DNA from: Erpobdella octoculata
Taxonomy: Eukaryota > Annelida > Clitellata > Hirudinida > Erpobdellidae
DNA length: 64,000 bases
Assembly: GCA_963978895.1 (NCBI GenBank)
Contig: OZ022238.1
Span: 29,861,117-29,925,116, forward strand
Direction: 5' to 3'
The notes under the pieces were generated by a model. The model was not told the origin of the DNA. It searched no databases and saw only the letters and a program-made list of their open reading frames with translations. A program made the position numbers and the translations under genes. Numbering within the stretch: position 1 is the stretch's first letter; each line of letters opens with the position of its first letter. Shown in pieces: positions 47,191 to 59,065 of this stretch.

Positions 47191-48576
47191 TTATATGCAG
47201 TTGAAAAACTTGAAACTTATAAGTTCTTTAAGATTGTGATTAGCTGCACAAAATTTTTCTATCAAAAGAGGATCATCCGCTAGCAATCTGTCAACTATTT
47301 TTATAAAAAGTTCTTTATGTTTTGTAGATGATATAAATAACTTTAAATTACTTTCTGAACTTTTCAAGGCATCAAATACTTTCCAGTTTTGCAAACAAAC
47401 TGAGAAAGTATATTCAGAAGGTTTTAACAGACCTCCTCGATTGATATCATTGAGATATAAATCTAGTTGTTGCAAATTCAACTCATCCAAGTTATAAAAA
47501 TCCTCATCACCAAGAAGTTCTTTGCAATATTGGCATTTCATTTGATGAATTATTGAATAAGCTATAGCTCCAGCAACATAGTATATTGTTGTTGTTTCAC
47601 TTTCATTAGGTTGAGTCAAAATCTTCAATGAGCTTGAAATTCTTGTTGCTTGATCATCCACATTGTTCAAACAATCTCAGATATTGTCAATGAAATTATC
47701 TATATCAGACAAAGATAGCTTGGAGTGTTTTATCAGTGACATCATTTTTATTTTTGGGTCACTCTCCACTACTTGTTTTATAGAAATAAAATAATTTACT
47801 CCTGCCATTCGATGAATCCAGCCAAATTGTGATTCAATCGGATCAGACTGGAAATGACCGAGGAGAATAAACTTGAAGTCTTGTGTACTCAATAGATAAT
47901 TGTAACAGTCAGCAGTTGCTAAAAATGTTTCTCGACTCAAGCCCAATGTTTTAGGTTTTTGCCAAACTTGAAAAAAATCATCAAATTCTTTCAAAAAGTC
48001 CAACTTCCAGTCCCCGCAAGACTTCACAGGATCCATATGGTAGTTTCTTTTTCGCTTTCCTTTGGAAGATGATTTTACATTTAAAACATTCCATAATTTT
48101 GTTATCAATTCAACAAACCATGCAGTACGTGTCCATTCAGATTTACCTTCATTTTCAATGTAGTATTTCAAAGCATTAACTGTTGATTCTGAGAAGATAG
48201 ATACAGCGAGCTTTACTGAAACTTTCTCAATGCTGGATGGATTAATTAACTTAAAACCTTGTTGGTGTTTGCATCCTCTTTTTCAGCCTTGGTTTATTCG
48301 AATCTTTAAATTCGGTAACAAAATCTGACGGCAAGAAATGTAATGAGCACATTTTCGAATTTCGGTTAGGTTCAAAATTTAATCGAGGATTCGCTTTAAT
48401 CCGTTTTTACAAAGATCGGGGTTGTTCAATAGGTACGAATGGAATGAAAGTTCTTATGTCTTTTCATAACTGTTGCTAGAAGAGTATCCACTTCGGCATC
48501 CGAACGCTGAACATTTATACAATAAAATCGTTTTGTGTGAGGTTGTGTATCCAGATGTTATATCTAGAAATCCATG
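47191..48576 (-). pseudogene. P element copy 3, deleted transposase
   Basis: The right border is the inverse of CATGGATTTCTAGATATAAC (ending at 48576), the same terminal family as copy 1. A THAP remnant ('CSLHFLPSDFVTEFKDSNK' by correcting frames) lies at 48400-48260. After a large deletion the C-terminal half follows: 'WKLDFLKEFDDFF', 'HFQSDPIESQFGWIHRMAGV' (48171-47677), then 'NDINRGGLLKPSEYTFSVCL' (47670-47191), with one frame break between. The left terminus is missing. The catalytic middle is absent, so the copy is dead. Confidence 0.88.
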
Positions 48577-49157
48577 CCAAGAGTCGACTCGTGTTACGTA
48601 ATATCATTATAAGCAGAAACTATTATTTAACATTCAACGAGTTCTGCTGTGTTGTGTAATAGGCCTTATTCGTTGCATAACAGATACGATGTCTTATATG
48701 AATGGAGTGGTTACGCCGTTGTCTTACACTCATTCAACAATAGGTCCGATGAGTCGGCTACAAAGTGTGATGTATTACAAGCTTGAAATGTATAGACCGA
48801 TGCATTGGTTGTCAGGTCTCAGATGATGCTTACAAGAATCGATGCGTTGATTATTAGTATGGTTTTTTAAATGCATCAGATATAATTCAAGGCATTTAAA
48901 AAAACCATAGCTAATAATCAACGCAGCGATTCTCGTAAGCATCATCTGAGACCTAACAACCAATGCATCGGACTATACATTTCAAGCTGGTAATACATCA
49001 CACTTTGTATCCGACGCATCGGACCTAACCACTCCATTCCATTGGTATCTGTTATGCAACGAATAAGGCCTATTACACAACACTGTAGAGCCCGTTGAAT
49101 GTTGATTAATAGTTTCTGCTTGTTAATGATATTATGTAACATGAGTCGACCCTTGGG
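48577..49157. repeat. Large palindrome, arms about 270 bp
   Basis: The left arm (48577-48858) starts CCAAGAGTCGACTC; the right arm (48893-49157) ends with its inverse, reading GTCGACCCTTGG at the edge. The loop is about 35 bp. By eye the arms differ at roughly one base in ten. The left tip coincides with the end of P copy 3. Confidence 0.8.
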
Positions 49158-49205
49158 GTAGAATTATTACATAATACGTCCGATGCAGTATTTAGTCACA
49201 CCGGA

Positions 49206-49345
49206 AAGTTTCAACTTTCTAGCAGGTCCTAGCTAGTCAAAAAGCTGGTTAAATTTTATTTGCAAGATTTACATACAGAGAAAGACACACACAAACATAG
49301 ATTGTAACCTAAATAAAAGTTTTTAATAACTAGAAGACACATTAT
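49206..49345. repeat. Dispersed repeat shared with 1155-1310
   Basis: The reverse complement of 'gttgaaactttc' ... 'gtgtgtgtgag' ... 'aacttttatttaggttacaa' in hAT-A is found here, at about 80 percent identity by eye. Confidence 0.6.
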
Positions 49346-49442
49346 GGACAAAGCCATTAATTGATTAGTCATTCTATGGGTAAAAGTTGAGCTGAACAGA
49401 TATAATTTTCATGGATGATAAGCAATATAAATTTTTTGAGTT

Positions 49443-49960
49443 GGCGCTGGTGGTATAGCTTAGGCAGTCGCACAGCCTGAAATGTGTGCGGTTGAGGCAG
49501 AGCTTGAGCTCGGTATCGAAGATTCGCGGGAATATAGTGTTAATTCATTGTCTATAACTTCTGACCAATGAGGTTTAAGAAATAATAAACTGGACCAAGG
49601 TATCCTGGGGATGTGCAGCTTTCCAACGATACCTATAAATATGAGATCAAAATTCGCACTTCCACAGATTTTGCTTTTTGAGATGAGTGATGGTTTGCAT
49701 GTAATTTTTTTATTAGGTGGCCCTCGTTTCTAAGACTTGGTATATATATTTTATCAACATTAATCTATAACATATCCAAAATTCATAACTGTAAGTGCTC
49801 TCCAAGAGAAGTTATTGATATTTAGAACACGAGTGAATTTGCAAGTCCGGCTTCGATCCGGCGGTAGTCGTTATAACTCAACAAATATTAGTCGTATTTA
49901 AAAAAATTTCATATTTGAGTTTTTATTCTTTACCTCTTCAAATATATAAATTTTTTTTCA
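49443..49960 (+). repeat. Possible tRNA-derived SINE
   Basis: The head at 49443-49530 has 'tggtggtatagct' (box A-like) and 'ggtatcgaagattcgcggg' (box B-like). The tail, 49866-49960, matches 40225-40330 in reverse, so this is a dispersed repeat. The boundaries are approximate. Confidence 0.4.
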
Positions 49961-50054
49961 AAATATAAGTTTTTAAAGAGTAAAGTATAAGTAGTATTGT
50001 TTCATTTCTAAAATTATTGAAAAGGTTATTTATTATGCTTATCTAAATAAATTT

Positions 50055-51655
50055 TTTTACTTCCTCATTCCAAATCAGCTTTTCGAATTGGTCACTCTAC
50101 TGAATCTCCAAAGCTTAAACTTTATAACGATCTTGTTATTTCTTCTGATTCCAAACTTTCTACTCTTCTTCTCTGTCTTGATTTTTCATCTGTATTTGAT
50201 ACCGTTGATCACACTGGCAGATCCAGGGGGCCAACCGGGCCATGGCCCCCCTTTGTCTAATTGCTGGGGGCCAGGCAATCCGGCCAACCTAATTCAGCGA
50301 GTTGAAAGAAAAAAAAATGCTAAAAAAGTTAGGAAGCTAAAAACAGGCTGCCACATATCTCGGGCTGTGACAACATTTTTTATTTTGTTTTGAACATTTG
50401 TCTCTTGTAAACACAAGATGTCTTCAACTTTTGTAAATAGAGCTATGCATTTTTTGTTATGCCAATGAGATAAGCAATTCAGTAAATACAATTTTAAATG
50501 GAATAGAATAGAATATAATTAAATTAGTTGGTTTCTGCAAGCTTTATTTTTTTAGTTTTCTCAAGTTGTCTTAGTGTCAGCACCAGAGCCTGAAAGAGTT
50601 TTCTCTAAAATTGAGCACTTTTTGCAGAACAGCACAGCACTCTAGAATTGTTAGAAAGCGTTCATTCTGCTACAAAACAACGCAAAAAACTTCTTAATAC
50701 AGAACTAGTTATTTAAAATTTCAGTGAAATTGCGAATCTTCTAATTGATTTATCATTTTACGAAAGCTAGAATCATCCACAACTAATTTGTTTTTGTTGA
50801 TTTCAAATTTCATACACACATGAGCACTAATACAATTTCTATGCTTGAAAATATCAGAAATAAAACAACCATATTGTGTTTCAAAGTATAATAAAGTATG
50901 CATTGCGCATCCAGCCTCAAATTTGGCCCCCCTTTTGAAGTCGGCTGGATCCGTCCTTGGTTGATCACTACCTATCTATAACTCCTTCCCTTTTTATAAG
51001 TAGCGTAGCTTTTGTTTTTTACAAGTCATTGACTCCCCAAATTCAATAGGTTTCTAAATCTTGTTATTTTCATATAAGATGAATCAAGCAGCTTCTTCCA
51101 TTTTTAGATGATCCTTCCCTACAACTTTTGGTCTCTTCTCTTATTCTGTCTAGAATTGATTATTGTACCTCTCTTTATTATGGTCTTTGTTGATACTACT
51201 TTTTCGCCACTTACTAAAACCTTTAATTCTGCTGTGTGTTTAGTCTCACACACTTCTCGATTCTCACATATTTCTCCTTCTCTCGTTCTTCTCCACTGGT
51301 TACCTCTTAGATATAGAATGAATTTTAAAATATGTCTTCTTATGTTTAAAATTAAAATTCCACCCTTCCCTCATATTTAAAAGATCTTGTTATAACCAAC
51401 CCCGCATAAGTTAGATTTAAGATCTACTGCTAATCATGCTTTAGCCAAATGCTCTCTTTTTATTCTTGTCCTTTTCTCTGAAATTCTCTTCCACCTTCTC
51501 TTAGCATGATTAGCAGTAGATCTTACTATGTCTTCATCCCAGGGACTGAAAATCTTCTTTTTCAGTCAAATTGTAGCCGAGCGCTTTTGAAAGCCTCATT
51601 AAAAAAGGTGGCCATATAAAGTGAAATTGATTGATTGACTGACTGACTGAAATAA
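50055..51655 (+). pseudogene. L2-type LINE ORF2 fragment, interrupted
   Basis: The first part translates as 'FRIGHSTESPKLKLYNDLVI' and 'LLLCLDFSSVFDTVDH', the reverse transcriptase motif A region. A hAT element (50213-50959) cuts it at DH. It resumes at 50969; later 'LVSSLILSRIDYCTSLYYGL' and 'LLHWLPLRYRMNFKICLLMF' appear, and the tail has '(gattgact)n'. Multiple stops. This is the only sense-oriented coding repeat found in aldolase intron 1. Confidence 0.8.
50213..50959. mobile_element. hAT-like element in L2 LINE
   Basis: The ends are 'actggcagatccaggggg' and, inverted, 'caaggacggatccagcc', imperfect but sharing GGATCCAG/AGATCCAG. It is flanked by a perfect 9-bp repeat gttgatcac (50204-50212, 50960-50968), which lies in the LINE reading frame. 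Around 50580 'SAPEPERVFSKIEHFL' may be a relic of a hAT dimerisation domain. Confidence 0.75.
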
Positions 51656-52429
51656 CATTAAAAATCGAAAATCACAAAAAATTTTTAAGTCAATATTGGT
51701 TGTATTTAAATAATAATAATAAAACTATTTTATGAAAAAAAATCATTAAACGATCAGCATAATTATCTGCAGTAAACCGAGATATTCCAGATATAAGTTT
51801 AAATACTAGCCGCTTCTCAAATAATACTTTACTTTAGTTACAGTCAATATTTGTTCTATTCAAATGACAAATAAGGTCTAAAAAAGATTTACAGATGTTT
51901 TAAACAATTATTTTCATCCATTACCCATGTTTCCATATGATACGTTGGTATCGAAATATTTCAATGTCTTCATTTGCTTATTTGAACCTAATAGAAACTA
52001 GACCACCTAGGCACTTATTAGTAATTGTGAGGTTTACTCTGTGGGAAAAGCACACAAGCAGCAACTAGGAACTGAGTGATGAGTTTTATTGACACACAGG
52101 TGTGTTTAGTTTGGGTTGTGATGGAGTTTAGTCTATACTTTTTTTATAAAAACATTGTGCTTGGTAAGTTGTCCAGGGGGATGGGACAAATATGGGGATA
52201 ACCTGCAATAATGTGATTTGATAAAAAAAATTCTGTCTTAATGTTACATGTCTGTTTTCGGTAAATGATGATGCATTTTTTATGTGCATTTCAATTAGTT
52301 TAATTTAATTGCAGTTTAACTGGTAAGTGCCAGTCAATGAGGAGTATAGCACAATGTGTTAATGTTTAATTATTAGACATTGTTACACATATTAATCAAT
52401 AAACAAGTCAATGGTTGGTAATCATCCAA
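51656..52429. other. No gene recognised
   Basis: AT-rich intronic sequence without recognisable ORFs or terminal repeats. Confidence 0.4.
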
Positions 52430-53399
52430 TTATCGGCAACCGGTCGATATTTTATTGGTGCACCTCCAGTTGAGAGTATCCATAAGTGTTGTGTTGTGCA
52501 GCCATCTGGTCAAGATCAACTGATGTCTAATCATCAGGACTACTGAGAAATGAAGCCAGTACATTTCCTTCATGTCTAGCTTTCTCCACTGGTGCACACT
52601 GAGGATGGTGGCTGGCAAAGTCTAACGAGGAGAAGAGACTTCCCGGTAGAGAATCCAGTGTAAAATTTGTCAATTATTGTTTTGTTGAATTACTGTTGTC
52701 TTTCCAACACTATGTCCAATAAACCTCCATGATTATGAGTAGGGTTGTTAATTTCGGTTTTTTTGGGAAATTCGATTATCGATTATAAAAATCCGATTTT
52801 AAAACGATTATCGTTTTTAGCGACCCTTCACAGAGACAACGTAGGTATGTAGTACATCTATAGCACCGAAATATTCATTTACAAAAACAGAATTTGTATT
52901 ATATGTTTATTGAAAGCAACAGCAATAGCATTTGTTTTTATTGTCTTAACAAGATAAAAAAAATCCTTGACTAAAATAAAAAATCCAAAAGTAAATAATA
53001 AATAAAAAACTAAATTCAAAAATCCAACTTGTTTTAATTATCAAACAAGTCCTGGTTCTTATATAAAACAAGTAAATTAAAAACGAATTTTTAAAACCCA
53101 ATGCTTTTATATGTAATTAAAACACAAATTTTGCAATCAATTTTTTCTTATATTACTCTTTTATTTTATATTAAAGTCGCAATATACAAAAAGAATAGGC
53201 CTTAACCTATTCTAATGGACCTTACCTTTTAAAGTGCGATCCCAGAGCACCCCAAGTTCTTATACATTGATGGTGTTATTGTATATTCAATGTATCCAAC
53301 TACTATGTATCTGTGTCGTGTTCTTGCACATAGTCAACTTGGTGTTGGTCTTCATTTTCGATGTTGCGCATACGATCCATTTCTTCTAATGCTTCCTTG

Positions 53400-53756
53400 T
53401 TACATGGCTTTGTTCCAGTCAATTCTTAATCCATCCAATGATCGTACTCGACTCAGTGCTACATATGCTTGACCTTCTTCGAATAGCTTCTTGCCTAAGT
53501 ACACTACAGCATAGTCGACAGTGCATCCTTGCATCTTGTGAACTGTTGATGCCCACGATAGTATTAACGGTAACATTCTTCTTTCAGCTGTTCCATATCC
53601 ACTTTTCGCTGGAAACTGTACCGTTCTTGGTTCGATGATGTGTATTCCGTCTCTACCAAAGTTCACCTTCACTTTCGGAATATCTTGTGCATACATTTGA
53701 GCACGGCGGAAGTTGGGCCATATAATCTCTTCGATGAATCCTATCGCTCCATTCAC
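53400..53756 (-). pseudogene. Helitron helicase, C-terminal part
   Basis: The end of the PIF1-type helicase: 'NGAIGFIEEIIWPNF', 'PLILSWASTVHKMQGCTVDY' (the conserved 'A.T.HK.QG' motif V) and 'GQAYVALSRVRSLDGLRI' (motif VI), followed by the stop at 53400. It is separated by a frameshift near 53795 from the preceding segment, where 'LRTNIDVRQGLVNGAIG' reads across in the corrected frame. Confidence 0.88.
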
Positions 53757-54261
53757 AAGGCCTTGACGAACATCGATGTTGGTTCGTAGCTCCTACAAAT
53801 ATCTCCAATTCTCTAGGAAATCCTCCAGTCTTATCAATATCGGGTGGAATGATGCTATCAATACTATTGTTGCCTAAGTCACGTGTTGCGTCCACCAATT
53901 TATATTGCGCTCTTATCACGAACATTTCATTACGTTGATCTCTGAAGTGTTGTAGAACCGCTTGGTTATGTGCGTCGACTTGTTTGGTTGTCGGATAGAT
54001 ACGTAGCGCTCTTTCAATTGCAAATTCTCCTGTTGGCTCTGTTAGCAATCTCGCATTCAGTGTTGCGAAGTGCTCCGGTCTCATTTCTCCAATTCGTAAG
54101 GCGTTCAATAGATCCACGAATGTTGTATCGCCTTGTTGTCTCATGTTCTCAGTGAGTTCGCATAGTGTGAATTGTCTCCATAAGTGCGTTGCTGGCTGCA
54201 TGTATACTGGCTGTTTGTATGCAGGTGTTCCTGACAGTCTTATAGGTGGTAGTTGCATCAA
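53653..54261 (-). pseudogene. Helitron helicase, middle part
   Basis: It continues the helicase with 'FGDLMQLPPIRLSGTPAYKQ', 'LTENMRQQGDTTFVDLLNAL' and 'LRIYPTTKQVDAHNQAVLQH'. These are PIF1 motifs around the Q-rich 'GD..QLPP' box. The true frame is entered near 54295, where the upstream frame goes out of register ('CFGGLNVLLFGDLMQLPP'). The end is out of frame after 'LEIFVGA'. Confidence 0.85.
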
Positions 54262-55606
54262 GTCTCCGAAGAGTAGAACATTTAAACCACCGAAGCATTC
54301 TTCTTGATTCTCTTAGTCGGTCATCAATCATGCATAACATCTTGTAAGACACCATCGATATTTCATCAATTATCATGAACTGTATTCCATTCCATTGTTG
54401 GCGCATTATTCTGAGGAAGTTTCCTGTCAGTTGATGTAGGTTAGCACTCTTTCCATCCTTTTGTATCGGCAATTTTAATTTGCTATGAAGTGTTGTTCCT
54501 CCTACTAAGCGAGCTGCGACTCCAGTCAATGCGCATACTACTACTGAATCCTTTCCATAGCATCTGTTGATTTGGTTGCGTAACATGTTCAGCAGAAATG
54601 TTTTTCCAACTCCACCGCCTCCCGTAAAGAAGATCTTCAATCTATCCGTTGATCCATCCAGTTGCGCTCTGATGCTCTGAGTAACCATATGGAACATTTC
54701 ACGTTGTCCCATATTCATTGCTCGCTTTGCTGATTCGAAATCCTCATCATTCATTTGTTGGTGGGAAGCGTCTTCAACTTGTTCATTCAATTCAATTGGT
54801 TCTGCATCTTCGATAACTGCTAACGCATGTGCTTCAGTGAAGGCATTTTGTAGTTGCCTATCACGTTCACGATAAGTCTCCATATGTTTGCTTGTGCGTT
54901 TCAATTCCTCTTCACATGCCAAGAATGCATCCTTTGCCGAGTCGTGTTCATCTATCAACTCTTGTTCTCTCCTATACGGTTTGTATTGTGCCAGAAGACT
55001 GTAGTAGTAGTTTTCTGGATCTGTTGATGCTACGAAGTACGGCACGCGTATCATTGATGGACGAGTTCTTACTACCATTTTCGAATTATCAGTAAGTGTT
55101 ATCAGTTTTCGTCGCATACGCTGCGCTGGATCCTCATAGGCTTCCTCATCTATATTTGCTTCATCATTGACTGGCCTGGTGTAATATGGTTCAAAGAGCA
55201 TTGCGAATTCCATTAAGCTCATATTGTTGAAGTCATAATCAGGATGTTCCAATGGACGCTTTTCATAACGATCGAAGATATTTGATGAGTAGCCAGTTGA
55301 TTGACCATGTTCGTCGAATTGAAGTACTCTGTATCGTTGTTCAGGCTTGCGTGTGTTGAGATAGATAGTCTTTCTTGAGCTATCTCTAAGTGGTAGATGT
55401 GCAGATTCGCATGCGGACACTTGACGTTCTCGTTGAATTCTCATAGCTATCATGAACAGTCGTCGTGATATATCAGTTTCTTCTATTTGTATCTGCTTGA
55501 TAGCGTTTCTGATTTCTGAATCGAGATCTGCTGGCTCGGCTTTGGTCATATACTTCGCAATATAGTATGCTATTGATTCGTTTGATCCACAGGGCTGAAT
55601 ATCCAT
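54149..55606 (-). pseudogene. Helitron Rep Tyr region and PIF1 helicase N-terminus
   Basis: The segment opens with 'SNESIAYYIAKYMTKAEP', the Rep catalytic tyrosine motif (Y-Y ... K-Y) following the HUH motif of the previous frame. Around residues 329-336 is the Walker A 'GGGGVGKT' and at about 413 the Walker B 'IIDEISM', both of the PIF1 helicase class used in rolling-circle transposition. The region between (residues 140-290) is charged and partly coiled. A frameshift near 54295 ends the homologous part; the final 40 residues are out of frame. Confidence 0.9.
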
Positions 55607-55725
55607 ATTTGCTTCCCACGCTTCGAGTAATGGCTCGTTGTAGTTGTTGACAAATTTCTCTTCACTAGTATGTTGTAGTAGACATACTCGTCCATTGTTG
55701 CGTGCATAGTCACTTGAGCTCTGAC

Positions 55726-57519
55726 TTATAATCCTAGTCTTTTCACAGACACCTCTTGGGAAGCCGAAGCGGCAGAATGCATATCCTTTCTTGCATGTTG
55801 TATTTGCACATGTCTCACAAGCTCATATAGCGGCAGTTCTTCTGATGGCAATTTGCATGTACACACTTGATCAATTCGTTCAATTCCTTCTGGTGTATCG
55901 AATGATGGGTGGTCTTCGATCCATACCACCATATGTAGATGTGGACTACCACGATTCTGGAACTCAATTCGCCACCAGTGATCAATTACTCGGCCTTTGA
56001 AGATTTCATTATTGTTCCTCATGAGTCTCATTAATGCATTGACTCGTATCATGAAGTGTCTGCTCACGATTGCTGGATAACGTTCGACAAGTTGTTGTGT
56101 TGTGAAGACATCGAGTTTATTCGGATCATCATCTGGTCGATCATCTGCTAGTAGAAGTGCCTTTCTCATGTCTAGCCAATTGAGATCATTGCAGCTGAAT
56201 GTAAGGAAGTAGTGAGGCGGTCCTAGATTTCTTATTTGTGCAATCAGGTCTAGTAATGCTGTTTGCCAATAGGCTGCTGATCCTCGCATGTTCTTCATAT
56301 ACAAGTTCAAGTCCTCCACTTTGCCTTCCTGTCCTTCTACTCTTCTTGTCACGGCTCCAATTGTTGATTTGATTTTGTAATATTCCATCATTGATAGGGC
56401 ATAGAAGAGGTAGTCATTTCGTTGAAATCGTGTGTCGCTTCCGAGAATTCGATATTGATAATAGTCCAATGGTGTGATTCTTACTGGTCTGGCTTCCTGT
56501 AATCTGTTTCGACCATATGGGAACAGGAAGTACCAGGCGAATTCTTCGGCCTTCAATTCATGTGCTTCGTTCACGATATTATCCTTTGTCTTTCGCTTAA
56601 TCTCATTGACATTCTCTGATGTTTCATATTCATCCTCTACATCAGGTTGTGGATAATCGATTGGTGCCATAACTGATGTTCTGATAGCCATTCCATTTGC
56701 CATTTGTGTATGGACTTGTGTTGCTTCTGCCTGTGACTGCTGTTCTTGTTGCTCTATCATCATATCAATTATATCATTCCTCGGCCACACGTCTACGTGA
56801 TTGATCGTGTACGGTGCATTTCCCGATCCAGTTTGTCGACGTACGATACGAAAGAGCTCATCGATTGTATCGCATTCAATCACGCATGATCGTCCATATT
56901 TCCCTTGAACTTTTGCACCTTTGGGACCGCATGAATGTGAGTCGGTGAAGTAGTATTTTTCATCATGCTTAAGGATTCCATATGAATATGATCCTGCTAC
57001 TATCACACCGCCTTGATGATCTTCGAATAGGATGTTGATCGCATCTTTCAATTTCATTCCAAGATCTCTATTCATGGCGTCTTTGAGATTTCCATATAGC
57101 TGAGTGTCTTCTTCATAGTCCATTCCAAATGACTTGTTGAACATTATGAAGTCTCGCTTGACAAAGTTGAAGTTGCGTATTTCAAGGTAGCCGCTGTTGT
57201 CGATTGGATATGCATTTGGTACCAATGGTGTTCTGATTCGTATTTCCTCGTACATGCCGTCGCCTTCGATTAAGTTTTGATCCAGTGTATTCGTTGATGG
57301 TGGTAATATCGCCGCTCGCACTATCGAAGCGATTGCCATTGCAAAGCATTGTACTCCTGGATAGCTGTGGAATATATCCTCTCGTCCTTGATGCCATGAT
57401 GAGCGCACGATTCTTGCGAATGGTCCTATTGGCATGTATGCGCTTGGTTGTTCCATTGGTTGTTGTTCTTCTGGTCCTGCTGCCTGTGCTTCTGGATCCG
57501 GCTCAGCTTGTCGTATCAT
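55726..57519 (-). pseudogene. Helitron C76-like domain and Rep HUH region
   Basis: Residues 50-215 resemble tegument-type cysteine peptidases found in some Helitrons: 'GVQCFAMAIASIV' (putative catalytic Cys58), 'LDQNLIEGDGMYEEIR' and 'YYFTDSHSCGPKG' (Asp-Ser-His motif). From about residue 330 the Helitron-like N-terminal and Rep parts follow: 'EFAWYFLFPYGRNRLQEARP', 'GPPHYFLTFSCNDLNWLDM' and 'FQNRGSPHLHMVVW', the HUH metal-binding motif (H-x-H). A frameshift near 55820 precedes 'CETCANTTCKKGYAFCRFGF', a Cys-rich part of Rep. The upstream frame (57547-58803) is in the same frame and separated only by a TGA at 57547-57549. The peptidase assignment is by motif and is less certain than Rep. Confidence 0.8.
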
Positions 57520-57546
57520 TGCATGCTCATCAATTTGTTCGTTTCC

Positions 57547-58803
57547 TCACGTCACATCTCTGTATAGAGGATTGTTTGCTTTCAACCAATCGAGACCATC
57601 ATATGTACGTGTTTGGTTGATTGTGAATTCCTTTACGATATTGATGTCTTGAAGATTTTCCGTCACAACTATTATTCCAGCGCGGTCCGGTGATATCGGT
57701 AACATCGTAGGCAGTTTCTCTGTTACTTCGAAGATATCATATGCGAAGAGAATTGCCTGTCCACGGAATCCGTATTGGCCGAATGTTCCATTGAATTTCA
57801 TGATCTTAACGAATGGAATAACTCTTGCCAGCAGTCGTATTTCAGCTTGATTCAGTACTGCTATTTGCTGTGGTATCTGACCAGGATCGAGATTGTTCCA
57901 ATAAGCCTTCGGCGGCGATGTATCCTTGTTGCTGCTGAGGTGTGTTTTACATCTTGAGCATGTTCTTAACGTTTGCTGTGCTGTCAATTCCTCAGGCAGG
58001 TACGCTAAGGCTGCATTGCTGTATCGTGTATTGTAGATTTGATTTGGATAGCACTTCATTGTACACACTGCACAGCTTTCATTGCAGTAAACATTGATGG
58101 CCTGTCTGAATACATTCATATCCGCACTCATTTGTTGATGACGTTGCTGGTGGCGAATTCGATCTTGTCGTAAGCGGTATTCTCGTTGTTCAATCATTTC
58201 AATTTCACGTAGCTGTGACATGCTGATGCGAACACTTTTCAAGCGTTGTGTGCGTTGCTCAGGAGTTTCATTTTCGCGTCGTTGAGAGTGACTTAAGCGA
58301 TCCTGTTCAAGTCGTTGCGTGCGTTGCTCAGGAGTTTCATTTTCGCGTCGCTGAGAGTGGCTTAAGCAGTCCAGTTGAAGTCGTTGCGTGCGTTGCTCTG
58401 GTGTTTCATTTTCGCGCAGTTGTGACATGCTGATGCGAATGCGTTCCAATCGTTGTAAGCGTTGTTCAGAAGTTTCATTTTCGCATCGCTGTGAGTGTCG
58501 AATACGATCCTGATCCAATCGATATTCAAGTTCTTCTGATGTTTCATTACCGCGCTGTTGTGAGTGTCGAATACGATCCTTCATTAGTCGTTGATCACGT
58601 TGCTCTGATGTTTCTTGACTACGTAGTATGTGCAATTTATCCAATTTGATTCGCTTTTCCTCCTCAGTCTCATTTTGACGCTTCTCATGATACTTTTCTT
58701 TTGCTTTCACCAATCTCCTCTTCCTTTGAGTAGAGGTTTCCACTCGTTGAGTTCCACTACCGTTCGATTGCTGACTACTACCGTTCGATTGCATGACTTC
58801 CAC
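57547..58803 (-). pseudogene. Helitron N-terminal repeat and DUF6570-like part
   Basis: Starts MEVMQSNGSSQQSN. Residues 20-220 form eight or so imperfect repeats of 23-26 residues, typified by 'RRENETPEQRTQRLEQDRLS', likely a long charged helix. Residues 240-400 have a Cys-rich segment ('YCNESCAVCTMKC', 'CSRCKTHL') and 'ARVIPFVKIMKF', 'GQYGFRGQAILF', 'EKLPTMLPI', which match the DUF6570 region preceding Rep in many Helitrons. The frame ends at a TGA, after which 'GNEQIDEHAMIRQAEPDPEA' continues in the same frame, so a single stop codon separates it from the rest. Confidence 0.85.
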
Positions 58804-59065
58804 TTACGGTCGTTGTTTGGTTTTGTTTTTTGGCTACTTACACACGAGGTTTCGCCTGGTGCCTCGCGGATAGTACGTTAGGGATATGGCATGTTTAGAC
58901 ACCCCCATAACATTCATGTCATCGGCACGTACACCTGAACTAATGGGCCTTCCACCTTGACATTGGGTGCTTGTACGCTAGCGACTAGATACCCCCTAGC
59001 CATTCATCTCCTCGGCACGTACAGAACCTTGAGATTGGGGTGGAATGTATGATGAGCTTGTCGAT

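Noticed and set aside
54892..55095. + strand frames opposite the Helitron ORFs
   Set aside because: Shadow frames of the coding strand.
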